A stretch of 64,000 bases of DNA from Xestospongia muta. Taxonomy: Eukaryota > Porifera > Demospongiae > Haplosclerida > Petrosiidae. Position numbers and translations under genes: made by a program. A model generated the notes under the pieces. The model did no database searches, was not told the origin of the DNA, and saw only the letters and a list, made by a program, of their open reading frames with translations. Numbering within the stretch: the first letter of the stretch is position 1; each line of letters starts with the position of its first letter. This document shows, in pieces, positions 52,905 through 64,000 of this stretch. The stretch is taken from contig OY848917.1 in the NCBI GenBank assembly GCA_963693285.1, positions 13,206,192 through 13,270,191 on the forward strand, in the 5' to 3' direction.

Positions 52905-53518
52905 ATTTGATGATGTAAAATAGAGTGAGTCCCTGTATGATGGTATTTGATGATGTGAAATAGAGTGACTCCCTGTATGATGGCATTTGATGATGTGAAA
53001 TAGAGTGACTCACTGTATGATGGCATTTGATGATGTGAAATAGAGTGACTCATTATATGATGGCATTTGATGATGTGAAATAGAGTGACTCCCTATATGA
53101 TGATAATTGATGATGTGAAATAGAGTGTCTCCCTATATGATGGTAATTGATGATGTGAAATAGAGTGTCTCCCTATATGATGGCATTTGATGATGTGAAA
53201 TAGAGTGTCTCCCTATATGATGGCATTTGATGATGTGAAATAGAGTGTCTCCCTATATGATGGTAATTGATGATGTGAAATAGAGTGTCTCCCTATATGA
53301 TGGCATTTGATGATGTGAAATAGAGTGTCTCCCTGTATGATGGTAATTGATGATGTGAAATAGAGTGTCTCCCTATATGATGGCATTTGATGATGTGAAA
53401 TAGAGTGTCTCCCTATATGATGGCATTTGATGATGTGAAATAGAGTGTCTCCCTATATGATGGCATTTGATGATGTGAAATAGAGTGTCTCCCTATATGA
53501 TGGTATTTGATGATGATG
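52905..53518. repeat. 40-bp minisatellite, about 15 copies
   Basis: Unit TAGAGTGTCTCCCTATATGA followed by TGGCATTTGATGATGTGAAA, exactly 40 bp. Units vary at a few fixed sites (GAC/GTC, CTAT/CTGT, GGCATT/GGTAAT). 40 is not a multiple of 3, so it is not coding. The final copy breaks at GATGATGATGTTG. Confidence 0.95.
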
Positions 53519-54110
53519 TTGAATGTCAATATTTTCAAATCTGTGTACCAACTGAAGACTATTTTCATACATGTATTTCCTTAAATGGTGCCAACTTTTT
53601 CCAAATATTGTAAAAGTTGCTATCAGCTTTTAACTAACATGATAAAGGTATGTACTGAATGTTCTTATTGCACTTCAACTGAAAATTAAACTTGAAGATA
53701 TGCCAATTACACATGATTATAAACATAGCTGTTACTATAATTATTCTTATTTAGATAAATACACCTGTGAGGAATTGTAAAAACATTTTTCCACCAAGAC
53801 ATGCGGATAAATTTTTTAGATATAAATGATAGAACAGAATACAAGGTTCTGGTGTTTTTAGTTATTCTCCAAAAATATACAAAGAAGTTACAGTAGTTAA
53901 AAGAGAGTTTATTAGCAGGTCTTTAGATTGGTCTGTTAGTTAACCACAACTATCAGGTAAGGTATTAAAACTGATCAAATATGTATCACAGAATTGCATT
54001 GACCTCTGTCCATCTTACCTAATTAATTATTCAACAATGTCTGTATGTACTTTATAACTTGTCTTGTAATGTAACAAATTTTCCTACTATAACTTGTTTT
54101 ATTCATTTAG
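53519..54110. other. Intergenic stretch
   Basis: AT-rich, no open frame of note, no repeat seen. Confidence 0.5.
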
Positions 54111-54244
54111 TGTGTCAAAAACTACTTATATACCACTTGGTACTATTGACAGACATATGTTACATATCAAACTACTTCCTCTGTATTCATGCTGGAATAC
54201 AGATATAATGTACATAAATGAGAGAAATATAAATTTCAATGAAG
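54111..54244 (+). CDS. Single coding-looking exon, unknown gene
   Basis: Acceptor TTCATTTAG, 134 nt open, donor GAAG|GTGAGA. It reads SKTTYIPLGTIDRHMLHIKL, then LPLYSCWNTDIMYINERN. It may belong to the plus-strand VPS39/TGFBRAP1-like fragments at 57.3-58.1 kb or to another gene; phases cannot be checked because no adjoining exon is identified. Confidence 0.4.
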
Positions 54245-55683
54245 GTGAGATAAAGTAATTACTATACATGTATGTCTATGTCTGGTAGGAAAGTGATAAT
54301 GAGGATAAAAGTGTACAGTCATATTGGATATATCATAATATCATGTAGATATATTCATGTATAGGTGATATATTGAGGTCAAAGTACTTACATGACATAT
54401 ATGTATATACTATAGGTATATCAACATGTAGCTAGAGAGACCAGGGTGTATAACTGACTTGTACCATGTTGACCAATCAGAATGCTCGATTACAATTGTA
54501 TCATTGGATATATATATATGCAGATGTGGTTTCACAACTTACCTAGTATTTATTAGGTTACATTACATCTTTAATAACAGTTTAGTTAGTTTTCACAAGA
54601 TAAACAACAATAGACGAAGAGACAGGCTAAAGTGTTTTAAGTTAAAGAGCATTGGCTTAAATTTGTCGATGACCAAAATGTATTTATTTAGGGTCGTGCC
54701 CGTAGAGGGAAACAAATGGATGGGGTGTGAGCCCTCCCAGTTTGCTTATCCTCGTGTCTTCAAGATGTGGTTACTTTGTTTCTGCCTTCGGTTTGGTATC
54801 TGTCATAGAGCAACCATCACCAGACAAACAGGTATGTTATAGAGCTTGTATTCATTACATGTTATAAACAGGCAAATCTTAGCTAACCTACCAAACATAG
54901 TTGTGTACGAAGGTGGTTGGCATACACATATTGAGGTGATAATAATTGAAAGCATTATGCTATTGAGGGTGATTGCTTTAATCTGAAATATGTAATGAGT
55001 AGAGAATTTCTAAATCACACTCTAGACCACACCTCCTTGTAGATCTCTGACCTTTGTCTTGTACCCAACTGGAATGCCCCTGTTCTGTTTGGGTACTAAG
55101 TGTGAGGTTTGACATGATGTTTAAATCATGTATCCTGAGAATTGAAATCATAAATATCTGTCTGAAATCATTGTTTATATCCACATACTGGACTTAGAGA
55201 TCACTATTAAAGCTTATTTATACCATTCTTCCTCCTGTTGTACCCCTTGGATACAATATTAGTTAACACTATCATATGTTTGAGTTGAAAAGGGCCACCC
55301 AGATATGTAAATAACTTTGCCGTTTTATGTGCTATCTGCATAGAACTTGCACCAATCAATTCAGCTTGCAAGCCCACATTTTATATATAAAATGTGGCTC
55401 TATAGTGCTATGAGAAAGTAGCAAACTAAAAAACTCCATACATTTTCAATTACATACCTTCATTATACTTCAAATTCAACACCTTCGAGGATTTTAATAA
55501 ATAAGAATTTTCACCATTAGAAGTCAGCTGCGTATCACGTGGCAATTCAAATGTTCTATTACGACTAATATTAATTATAAAAATAATAATTGGGTAATGT
55601 CTTTTGCGATTTAAGGTTGCTATTAAGCCACCGTGGTTCTAAAAAAACCATTTAATAAAGAAGGAAACTGAGAATGCCTAGAA
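54245..55683. other. Intergenic stretch
   Basis: A 127-codon plus frame at 54,459-54,842 is open but has no family signal and unusual composition; judged chance. No repeats seen apart from a short TATATATA run near 54,508. Confidence 0.45.
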
Positions 55684-57250
55684 CTATTTGTCATCAGAAC
55701 TATCAGATTGATCTGAATCATCAGACTCATCCAGTTCACCTCCAACTTGAATGATGAACTCATCCACTAACTCCTCACAGAGGCCATCACTAGACCAATA
55801 GTGGTCTTCATAGTGGATTTGAACATGTTGAATGAGGCTCTTCCAATGGTCAGGTGTCACAACATCAAAACCCTCCCATGCCAGCTCCTCTACCTCACGA
55901 AGATTGAATGCACGAGTATTGGCCTTGATGTGACCTTTAACCTGTGCCCATGCCAACTCAATAGGATTGAGAGTGCAGTGAGCAACAGGGAGTCGGACTA
56001 CCTTGTGCCCTATATGGTGTACAGATCAATAAATAAAATACTATCTTGAGTGAGTACTTACCAGCAGCAGCTGCCATGTCATCAACAACATAGCGAGGAG
56101 TAGGTTTCAATCTTTGTATGATGCTATAAAATTCAGCTTTTAAGGGATTTGTTGGGAATTCAATTCTCTTTGCCTGAAACCAATCTTTCATCTTTTGCTT
56201 TGTCCAACTCTTGACTGGGACAGGGTCACTACGACAACTATGATATGAGGCATTATCCATGACAATAAGACTGTTAGGTTGAATATTGGGGAGAAGTTTG
56301 GTAGCAAACCACTCCTCAAAATAATTAGCAGTCATCTCATCATGGTAATTGCCAGTATTTTTTGGGATCTGAATATGAGAGTGGTATTGGGAATCCAACC
56401 AATCTCACCACTATCTCCAAGAATAATAAGCCTTCCCATGAGGCCTTTTTATACCGCTAAGGGTTCCACCAATCACATCATCCCTCTCCACCCAAGCACA
56501 ATCTTTATCATCGTGAGCGTTGGCCTAGGTCTCATCAAGGTAAACAATTGACCTATTCTCTTGATGGTTCGTCCTCATTTGACGAAGGTAAGCATACCTC
56601 TGTTCAATAATGTGAGGTTGTTTGTAGTAGTGGTGTCTGTCATCCACTCTCTTATGTCTATAAAGTACAATATTAATAGGTATCATAACAAAAGTTATGA
56701 TGACTCACTTGAAACCCATTTCTCTTAACAAGATGCAGAGGGCTGACCTCTGACCGCAAAAGATGTTATCCCTTTTTAACTCAAGAAGCAACTTGGTAAG
56801 TGTCACATGTTCTTTGGCTTGATAGAGGTGGTATATTTCTGTCTGATGGCTTCACAATCAAATTCATCAACTAACAGGCATCTAGAGACTCTGTACCTCT
56901 TTGTTGGAGTTGAAAAAGCAGCTCCACCAGTGTCAACTTTCTCTTTCCGTAGCGTTTTGATGCTACTATGTGAAACTCCTGTGGCATCAGCTGTTTGTTT
57001 AAGAGGCCTTTGAGTCTGTTTATACCTGTTGAGTTCCTCGAAATAGTCATTGATATTCGGAACAACCTCCTTTGTTTGAGACTTCAGTCTTTTTCCTGTT
57101 AGCATCTTCACTAACACGAGAGAAAACGTGAAAAAATGTGGTGTGCTCGCATGACATGTACCTGAACAAATAATGAATACAATTAAAATACACTTTATTG
57201 CTAATAACATATAATAGGTGAGGAAATACCTCACCATACATTCCATGCAT
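55684..57250 (-). pseudogene. Broken Tc1/mariner-like (IS630-type DDE) transposase gene
   Basis: Minus-strand pieces in order. An N-terminal helix-turn-helix-like part (57,100-56,840; DATGVSHSSIKTLRKEKV). A first catalytic segment SIVYLDET with TAG directly after it at 56,525-56,527, where family members have W. A second segment LIVMDNASYHS (about 56,230-56,262). A third, LPVAHCTLNPIELAWAQVK, reached through a good intron (donor 56,061, acceptor 56,010). A D/E/S-rich tail ends at 55,684. Frame changes near 56,840 and 56,360 and the stop make it non-functional as assembled. Motif spacing fits DDE transposases with D...D...E. Confidence 0.75.
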
Positions 57251-57347
57251 AAAACACTTTTTTTAATAAGGGACCCTTCTCAACTCAAACATAGTATGAT
57301 TATAAGAATTCCTTAAAATTTATCTCAATTTTATAATCCTTTCTTAG

Positions 57348-58063
57348 GTTGAGTGTCTTTGTGCATGGGAGAAAGGTCTATATTGGTACTAGTGATGTGT
57401 GAGTTATTTGATTATCATTAATACAACATTGTTAGGTTTAAAATAGTTTTGTATTGATGGTAACTATCATTATAGTGAGATAATATAGTTTATTCTCCTT
57501 ATATTGTTGTTTTCTTCTTTATAGATCCATCTTTTATTATAGTTTGGTAGATGGTAAGTCTCCCCTTGGCAAGACAATTTATCAGTCTAAATTAAGAGTA
57601 TGTAAACAGCTAGTGTGTGTGTGTGTGTGTTGTGTGCAGATAGTTTATGCTATCCTTGGTAACTGTAATATAGCAGTTTGGTGAGATTCTTTTTTAAGTT
57701 GTCAAGTTTAACTTCCAAACACCATTTCAATCATTAAGTTTTATTTTCACTAAATTTCACACTGTACAGTGGTTAGTTGATACAAAGTATCAGTTCTTAA
57801 TCTAGTTTTGTGTAGTCATCAACAGGTCTGTTAGATGATTGTCAGTAAATATTACTATTTTGTTAATTAGATGTAAAGTATTATTATCTTACAGATACAT
57901 ATTGTTATTATGTATTGTCATGTTATAGGTACTCCAGATATTACCATCTCAATGGGAAATCAGTACTGTCAAAGATTTTCTTGTTTGTAGTATTCGTAGT
58001 ACAACTAATGCTGGACGTACAAGTAAAATAGAACACAGTCTAGCTAAAGGAGAAAATTTACAG
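57348..58063 (+). CDS. VPS39/TGFBRAP1-like gene fragments
   Basis: Exons 57348-57398 and 57525-57553 join in phase to give SVFVHGRKVYIGTSDVSIFY, like the start of a citron-homology domain (…LYVGTSDG.I..Y.L). Exon 57929-58063 (45 codons) reads VLQILPSQWEISTVKDFLVC, then SIRSTTNAGRTSKIEHSLAK, like the C-terminal part of VPS39/TGFBRAP1 vesicle-tethering proteins (family from memory). The second exon ends in phase 1 but the third starts in phase 0, so exons between them are missing. The gene is partial, rearranged or decayed. Its continuation past 58,063 was not found. Confidence 0.5.
57614..57632. repeat. (GT)n microsatellite
   Basis: A short GTGTGTG run within the intron of the VPS39/TGFBRAP1-like fragments. 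Confidence 0.8.
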
Positions 58064-58287
58064 GTAAACATTATGTACTGTTACAGTAATAGGATTTGTG
58101 TAACACATTAATTGAATGGGTTAGTGCAAAAGAGGCCCAAGCCACAAAAATTGCTTTTTGAGAAAATTAAATTTTAAGGTAATCATTGTAAAATTTAGAT
58201 TAAAATGCAGAAACATTTTTTATGCCAAATTTTTAATGAATAAATTGCAAAAAATGCTTGAACAAAGATCACAAATGGTAATAGAGG

Positions 58288-60202
58288 TTAACATGATCAG
58301 TCACTATCTATGTATTCTGTATCTGTGTCCACTTCCTCCAAAGAGGATGTCAAATTGTCATAGAAAGGATGATAGGCTTCAGGAATGAAAGATTTTATTT
58401 TCTTTAAATCTTCCAATTTTTTGTAATTAATTGGATTGTCAGCACTATACTTGATTTCCAATAACTGAGATGATGTGTATTTCACTCCTTTTCGACCAAT
58501 ATTCCAAACCTTCCATGGTTCCTCCTCCTGAAGAGTATGATGAACAAGCACCTTTGTAGGCTCTCATTTTGAGAAATGAAACCAAGCTGTCTTCTGAAAT
58601 GAAAGTTGTTCCTTATCTGCAGTCTTCTTCCTGTTTACAAATTTCTTAGAGAATGTCTTCAAACTTTTGAAGTCTTCTCTCTTGATTCGAGCTACTTGAA
58701 ATGGCTTCTTTGTCCGAGTACTTTCTACCAGGCTAAACCACTGTGAAGGGATAAAAACTTCATTTTCCTTCTTTTTCTTCTCAATTAAGGCAAAATCTCG
58801 GTCTGATGGCAAGTAAGATTACCCAGGAGTTAAGAATTTGTGGTCAATGACTTCAAAGAATCCTCTGATAATAGCATACACCCAAAAACATACTATATAG
58901 AAATTCCTATTCTGACCACCACAAGAGTCACTATAAGCTATCAAGTGCTTACGCACAACTGGTAATGACTGACAAAAATTCAGTAAGCATGGTGCTATCT
59001 CATCTGAGCCACGTCCTGCCACATTCTCTGGCCACATACACATATATCCATCGCCAGTTCCGCAATTGTGGATACCAAGATTGTATACCCATAATTGTCT
59101 TAAATAGAACACTAACCCTGTATGGATGTGAGGAAGATTCTGTTGCAGATCGAATGAAATAACCAAAGTTGAATCTGAAAGTTTTCTAGCAAGTTCTGTG
59201 TCCTCCCGAAGTGACTTAAAGCCAAGCTCCGCCTTCTAATGATGTTCTTTAAGTTCTTCCTGAAATTGACATTTAGTTCCTTCATCTGTAGCATCATTGA
59301 CATGGCAGTTCAGAGTATTACACACCTTACAGGTATCCGAACGTGGTGAACCAAATGAAAAGTTAAATTTTTTCACAAAATATTCTTCTATAAGTGGGCT
59401 CAGAAACTGATGGCCAGCCCACTTCACACTTCTGAAGGTAAAGTGCGTGAATTTTCTTGATGTTTAGGTCTGGTGAGAGGTACCTCTTGTTGGGATTATT
59501 TGTTCGTGAGTAATGACTTGTCTGACGTGGAAAAGAGGAAATATGAGCCTTCACACATTCAATGCTGTTTTCAGGAGTATGACTGGGTCTATTATCATGC
59601 CTTCCTCTCTGGTCAATTGGTGGAGTGCAGTCCTTCACTCTAATATTTCTGATTCTCTTAACAGAAATACCATGAATGCTACAAAAAGCAGCTTGGCAAA
59701 CTCTCATTTCTTTACCATGAAGTCTCACATAGTAAACAAATGTCTTCTTGCGTTTACTGTTGACACCTTTAGTAGTATATCGTCTTTTTGGTTCAATGCC
59801 ATGAATAAGTCCATGTAAGTAAGCGTTTTGTATATCGAAACTTGCAGGTTATTAAACTCTTTAAGGATTCTAGCTCTGTCAACTTGAGGTACTTTCTCAA
59901 AGCAACGTAGTGAACACTTACAGTCTTTTCCGCACATCCTCAGTAGGAATTCACATACTCTTTACCACGATTTCTTAAACACTTGCGCTTATTTCTCTTC
60001 CACTGTTCTGTCTTGCGAAGCCGCTTTCTACAATAAATCTTGCCAGAAATATTGGCACCGTCAATCTCACGGTCAGATTCATCAGTGGATCGACTAGACT
60101 CGTCTGTAGAAGTATCATGTACGTCCATCTCCTCTCTGCTCTCTTGAAGTTAGCCTCACATTCCTGAGCCTCACATTCGTAAGAAAACCACATCATAGAC
60201 AT
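58288..60202 (-). pseudogene. Second transposable-element protein, frameshifted copy
   Basis: Overlapping minus-strand frames form one ancestral protein. An acidic/basic N-terminus (60,128-59,940). A Cys-rich piece (MCGKDCKCSLRCFEKV). RLHGKEMRVCQAAFCSIHGI. SFGSPRSDTCKVCNTLNCHV. A core from 59,166 with SFDLQQNLPHIHTGLVFYLR, NVAGRGSDEIAPCLL and HLIAYSDSCGGQNRNFYIVC. A tail SDRDFALIEKKKK, and an end at 58,297. The core resembles a widespread repeat-associated animal family with a DLQQNLP / YSDSCGGQN pattern, probably DDE-type nuclease-like (from memory, unnamed here). At least four frame changes or stops make it a decayed copy. Confidence 0.65.
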
Positions 60203-60290
60203 TCCAAACGCCTACTCAGTTGGATCATTTGGAATGTGAGGCTCGAGCCTCGAATGTGAGGCTGGAGGCTCGAATGTGACGCTGGAAGCA
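60148..60290. repeat. Inverted and direct short repeats around 'GAATGTGAGGCT'
   Basis: AGCCTCACATTC-type words (60,150-60,178) are followed after about 50 bp by several GAATGTGAGGCTCGAG/GGAGGCT copies (60,230-60,282). The two sets are reverse complements, so they can form a hairpin. They sit just outside the second element and may be its terminal repeat. Confidence 0.6.
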
Positions 60291-61008
60291 GTGGTTGCAC
60301 GTGAAAGAAGGTTTGTGTTTTGAATTTGCTTACATATGAATATGAAAATATCCTTGGCTTACCTCTAGGTTTGGTATATAATGTATGAACTGAGAATATG
60401 GCAATCAGGTCAGCTGTGCCAGCTATGTTTCACTCCAAGTACTGAGTAAATAAAGGTAAGTCCTGGATTTAGTACAAAACGAATGACTAACCTGAGACTC
60501 CTATATCTATCCCTACACCTACAAAGGAGATGTTTTCATTTAAATCAATAGATAACTTGTCTCTGGTGTCCAGATATGAACGTCCAACTGCCAAATGATG
60601 TTTTATTACCTCCTAATCAATTGTGATGAGTTTGATCAATGCTTTGTGAGGATTGTAAGAACTTGAAATACATGCTAAATCCTGAGTGAGTATAGATATT
60701 GCTGACTTATATAAAAATAAAATTTTCAACAAAGTAGTCATAGCCTCAAGCCTTCACTATAGCCTTGCTATATTATATGGACTACCTAGCAATAAGTATG
60801 AGAGATGGTAAGTATTGTTCAATGAGGCAGTAGTTCAATGGGATATTTATATCTGGACACAGAGAAATCAGTTTATTAGTTTGACCAGACCTTTCTCCTA
60901 GAGTGGGAGGGGTCAGGCTATGCTAGACTAAGCGTACATGCCCCAAAATATAGCTAGGTCTAGATATTTTAATAGCAAATAGCACATGTGAATATGATTT
61001 ATACGATC
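60291..61008. other. Intergenic stretch
   Basis: No open frame with family signal. Nothing further recognised. Confidence 0.45.
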
Positions 61009-61496
61009 AACTGTACACTTTAACAGCTCAGCAAAAATAAATTTTTCAACATTTTTCGTTTTTGCTGGGCGGAGACACCCCACCTACTCTTGCAATGGTC
61101 TCGACTGCATTTGTCTTTAGAAATTACATGTAAATATGATTAATACGATCAGCTGTACACTTTAACAGCTCAGCAAAAATAAATTTTTCAACATTTTTCG
61201 TTTTTGCTGGGCGGAGACACCCCACCTACTCTTGCAATGGTCTCGACTGCATTTGTCTTTAGAAATTACATGTGAATATGATTAATACGATCAACTGTAC
61301 ACTTTAACAGCTCAGCAAAAATAAATTTTTCAACATTTTTCGTTTTTGCTGGGCGGAGACACCCCACCTACTCTTGCAATGGTCTCGACTGCATTTGTCT
61401 TTAGAAATTACATGTGAATATGATTAATACGATCAACTGTACACTTTAACAGCTCAGCAAAAATAAATTTTTCAACATTTTTCGTTTTTGCTGTGT
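60975..61496. repeat. 142-bp tandem repeat, about 3.5 copies
   Basis: The word CTGTACAC starts at 61,011, 61,153, 61,295 and 61,437, a period of exactly 142. Units are nearly identical. Each contains CAGCAAAAA and TTTTTGCTG about 25 bp apart, an inverted repeat able to form a hairpin. No splice-like cassette is seen in it. Confidence 0.95.
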
Positions 61497-61612
61497 AACA
61501 TTGCCAACTGACATTAGAGCATTAGCACCAGATAAATTTTTGTCAGTTGAAATCACCATTAGTTCTTTTTGATTGACATTAAGTTTGCTAGAAATTTTTA
61601 TTGCAGTTACCT

Positions 61613-64000
61613 TTACTTGTAGTTAACTCTATATATATTATCTTTCTGGCCTTCTTTGTGTCCAACTATAACCATTGCAAATACATTGAATAGGAAAAAA
61701 TATAAATTCACTTGTGTAAATGTCATTTTTTGTCTGTTCACAAAACATTTTGCTGCCTGTAATGTATGGACATTGTTATACAGTTTTCCACGTTATGTAT
61801 TACCATGCACAAGAAAACTCCACAGTCTGTTCCATTATATTGCATGGGACTTTTAATTTTCTAATTGAAGGAAAGAAAGTTTCATTATAATTTGTGTTCA
61901 ACTTTATGTGTTCTTACTTTGGAATCGCAATGACTCCAATCATAAATTGGTAGGTTATGATTGCTTAGTCCACACATGTAATACCTAAAACATCAGTGAT
62001 GTCAGTAGTTCATACATGGACTAACCAAATGTTATTTACAATATGAGGACGAGATTGATACAAACTGTCAATTTCATATATAGTCTTAGCATTTATGTCA
62101 ACAACCTGTGTATGCATGTTGTAGTTATGAGGTCATATATTATAATGCTTTGATTTACTATTAATATCCAGTGCTGAGGTAAATGAACTGGAAATAGAAC
62201 GAAGTCATATGATGACAAGTCTTGATTCTGTTGGAAGGAAATCTTATGCAGCATACAGTAGAGAGCATTACCTTAGACGTATTAGTGACTGCATCATATC
62301 CTCTTGCTCTTAAAATTGGTATGAAAGTTGGATTGATTACCCATACCTTTATGTCACCCTGTGTTTTAGACTAAGTAATAATCAATTCAGTCAAAATAAA
62401 AACACTACCCTCTGGACAAATTGTGAAATTGTTTTCAGATAATCCACTATGACCTATGTGCATACATAAATATATACAGTATTAATTATACAAACTACTT
62501 ACATCTGATGACAGCCAATTTCCTGGGGCTAAAGACCTATACTTTTCGTGTTTCTTGACATCATTCCAATCCTGTATTAAAACTAAAATTTAAAAAAAGG
62601 GAATTGTGCAAGTTCATCACCTTATCATCAACTTGACAATTGCTTACAGATATATGCTATGGAATATAATATATATTTTTAAATTATTAAGATAATTATT
62701 AGTTTTTACAGTTTCCCAATCTGAGTATAGGGGTTTTGTACAAGTCTTCAGTATAGCCTACATAAAGCATTTATGTCATAATTCAGTATTGCCTACTGTT
62801 TTCATACCCTCTCATTTGACTTGTATAATGCCAAAACAATGTTTTCCTAATTGGAATGCATAGAGGCACAGTAGTAACTATAAGTCCATATTCCTTACTG
62901 AGATGTATTGACAGTTTTTGTTGTAATCATAGTTGCAGTTCACATGATTGTCATTATACTCTATCCAGTTATTCTGAATTTTAACCAAAGCAGTGTCTAA
63001 GTAAATATACATACATATTGATAAGCATATATTGATTTCATACAGTGTCCTGTATGAGTCGCTTCACCATGATGAATCTAGTAAAGGTGGAACAAGTTTA
63101 CCATCAATTTTCATATTTCGATGCTCACAATCATCCCAATAATATGATATGATCTTGAATTATACTTTTGACTCGGATATGCTTCAATAGTAACTCTCCT
63201 AAAGATAACTCGGTTAGGGATCAAATGGAGTGAGAAAACTAACTCTGGTATTGTTACAGGTGTTAGCAACTTTGATTTTGACAAGTCATTATGACGTTGT
63301 ATTGAAATAATTTGATAGTCTGGGAGAGCAGTGACTGTGGTATCAATGCATTTCATATACTGATTGCATTTGTCACACCTTCAATGACATGTCATATATA
63401 AAAATTCATGCTATTGTGTACAAAACTTACTTTGGAAGTGATGTATCCATTTCCCAATTGAAGATGGCATTGCACCACAGGTCCTTTAGATTACAACCCC
63501 TTTTCTTGACTGTTGTCATAATAATAGAGTGATATTCTGTATTTGTTGTCACCTAAAATTTTAGGAATCATATTGTATAGGGAAGTGGTTGGTATCAGAA
63601 TGTACCGTATGACAATGAGAGCATTCCTTGCTATTACTCGTTGTTATATTAAATAAATTGGGAACAATCTCAACATCCTGTTCACTAAATGTTAATCAAA
63701 AATCATAGACGACAAAATTATAACCTGCAGTGTCTCCACTAGGTTTGAAAGTACACAAGCAATACCTTCTGAGGCATCATTCATTGCTCCAAACACTAGA
63801 TTGTCTTGTTGTGATGTTAACAAAGCCTGATAGAGCAGATGTACATACATATTTTTATGTGTTCTAATTTCACTAACTGTAAATGAATCTGCACTTTGTA
63901 CTGATCTTTCAATTTCATAATGTATTCGTTGAAATTCAACTTGTATGGGTGACAGAAAGTCATGTGGTATTCCTATAAGCTTTATAAATGTCCACAGTTT
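61613..64000 (-). CDS. Ubiquitin-specific protease joined to Ulp1/SENP-like protease (partial, runs off right edge)
   Basis: Exons: 63725-64000 (open at edge), 63606-63677, 63431-63552, 63129-63378, 63044-63077, 62899-62996, 62503-62571, 62409-62453, 62272-62358, 62159-62227, 62040-62105, 61918-61984, 61804-61860, 61712-61756. Phases match at each junction except around 61918-61984. USP (peptidase C19) signs: QQD motif, zinc-ribbon CSHC...CDKC, His box IHHGEATHTGHY and IEYNDNHV. After this comes a C48 domain: SLAPGNWLSSDVIVDYL, FPVHLPQHWILI|VVDINAK with the catalytic His and Asp, and QYNGTDCGVFLCM with the catalytic Cys. USPs cleave ubiquitin and Ulp1/SENPs cleave SUMO-type modifiers. The USP catalytic Cys box lies beyond the window. 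The C-terminus is uncertain; reading straight on gives TAA at 61,613. Confidence 0.8.
61918..61984 (-). CDS. Frame-disrupted exon of the USP-Ulp1 gene
   Basis: 67 nt between a good acceptor (TTTTAG|GTATTAC) and donor (AAA|GTAAGA). The neighbours require a multiple of three. Frame one gives VLHVWTKQS then a stop; the other frame gives HNLPIYDWSHCDSK, as expected before the Cys box. One extra base seems to be present: a real mutation, a sequencing error or a mis-chosen splice site. Confidence 0.5.

Noticed and set aside
54459..54842. 127-codon open frame on the plus strand
   Set aside because: No motif, no splice support, composition unlike the other coding exons.
1..64000. tRNA or rRNA genes
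   Set aside because: I saw no cloverleaf boxes or rRNA-like words while reading; a covariance search was not possible here.

Overview
The window looks like metazoan nuclear DNA, most probably a demosponge such as Amphimedon queenslandica. This is inferred from AT-rich DNA, many 40-120 nt introns, and an ankyrin/ZU5/Death gene style typical of sponges; it is not proven. All gene models were built by hand from splice sites, phases and family motifs.

Layout. (1) 1.3-41.2 kb, possibly to 46.2 kb, minus strand: one gene that I can read in frame through 19 exons (about 874 aa) with the order ankyrin repeats, ZU5, Death domain, Pro-rich linker, alpha-catenin/vinculin-like C-terminus. (2) Between its third and fourth coding exons lies an intron of about 33.5 kb. 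Nearly all of it (about 7.99-40.04 kb) is a tandem array of roughly 220 units of 142-145 bp. (3) 46.2-48.5 kb minus: exons of a decayed zinc-finger multi-copy gene. (4) 48.6-49.3 kb plus: a small unknown three-exon gene. (5) 51.8-58.1 kb: fragments of a retroelement-type integrase gene, a 40-bp minisatellite, a broken Tc1/mariner-like transposase, and plus-strand exons of a VPS39/TGFBRAP1-like gene. (6) 58.3-60.2 kb minus: a second broken transposable-element protein. (7) 61.0-61.5 kb: another 142-bp tandem repeat. (8) 61.6-64.0 kb minus: a gene joining a ubiquitin-specific protease domain to a Ulp1/SENP-like protease domain, running off the right edge.

Main result. On the gene's sense strand almost every unit of the giant array reads ATATCATAG|NNN|GTAAGTG. 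A hypervariable triplet sits exactly between a 3' splice-site-like AG and a consensus 5' splice-site GTAAGT. I read about 190 such canonical cassettes, with 24 different triplets, none a stop codon on the sense strand, specifying 17 amino acids. The host intron is phase 0, so each triplet, if spliced as a 3-nt microexon, adds exactly one codon in frame, at the hairpin loop between two ankyrin repeats. The spacing between triplets (about 139 nt) is normal intron size for this gene. Two tandem 5,550-bp copies inside the array differ, by my line-by-line comparison, only at two places, and both are the triplet. I propose a one-codon-per-exon cassette array that diversifies an ankyrin-repeat loop. 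No transcript evidence is available here, so splicing of the triplets is inference.

Caution: a 200-N gap (18,138-18,337) is followed by a copy of the array's left flank, so the assembly may have joined two haplotypes or collapsed or expanded the array.
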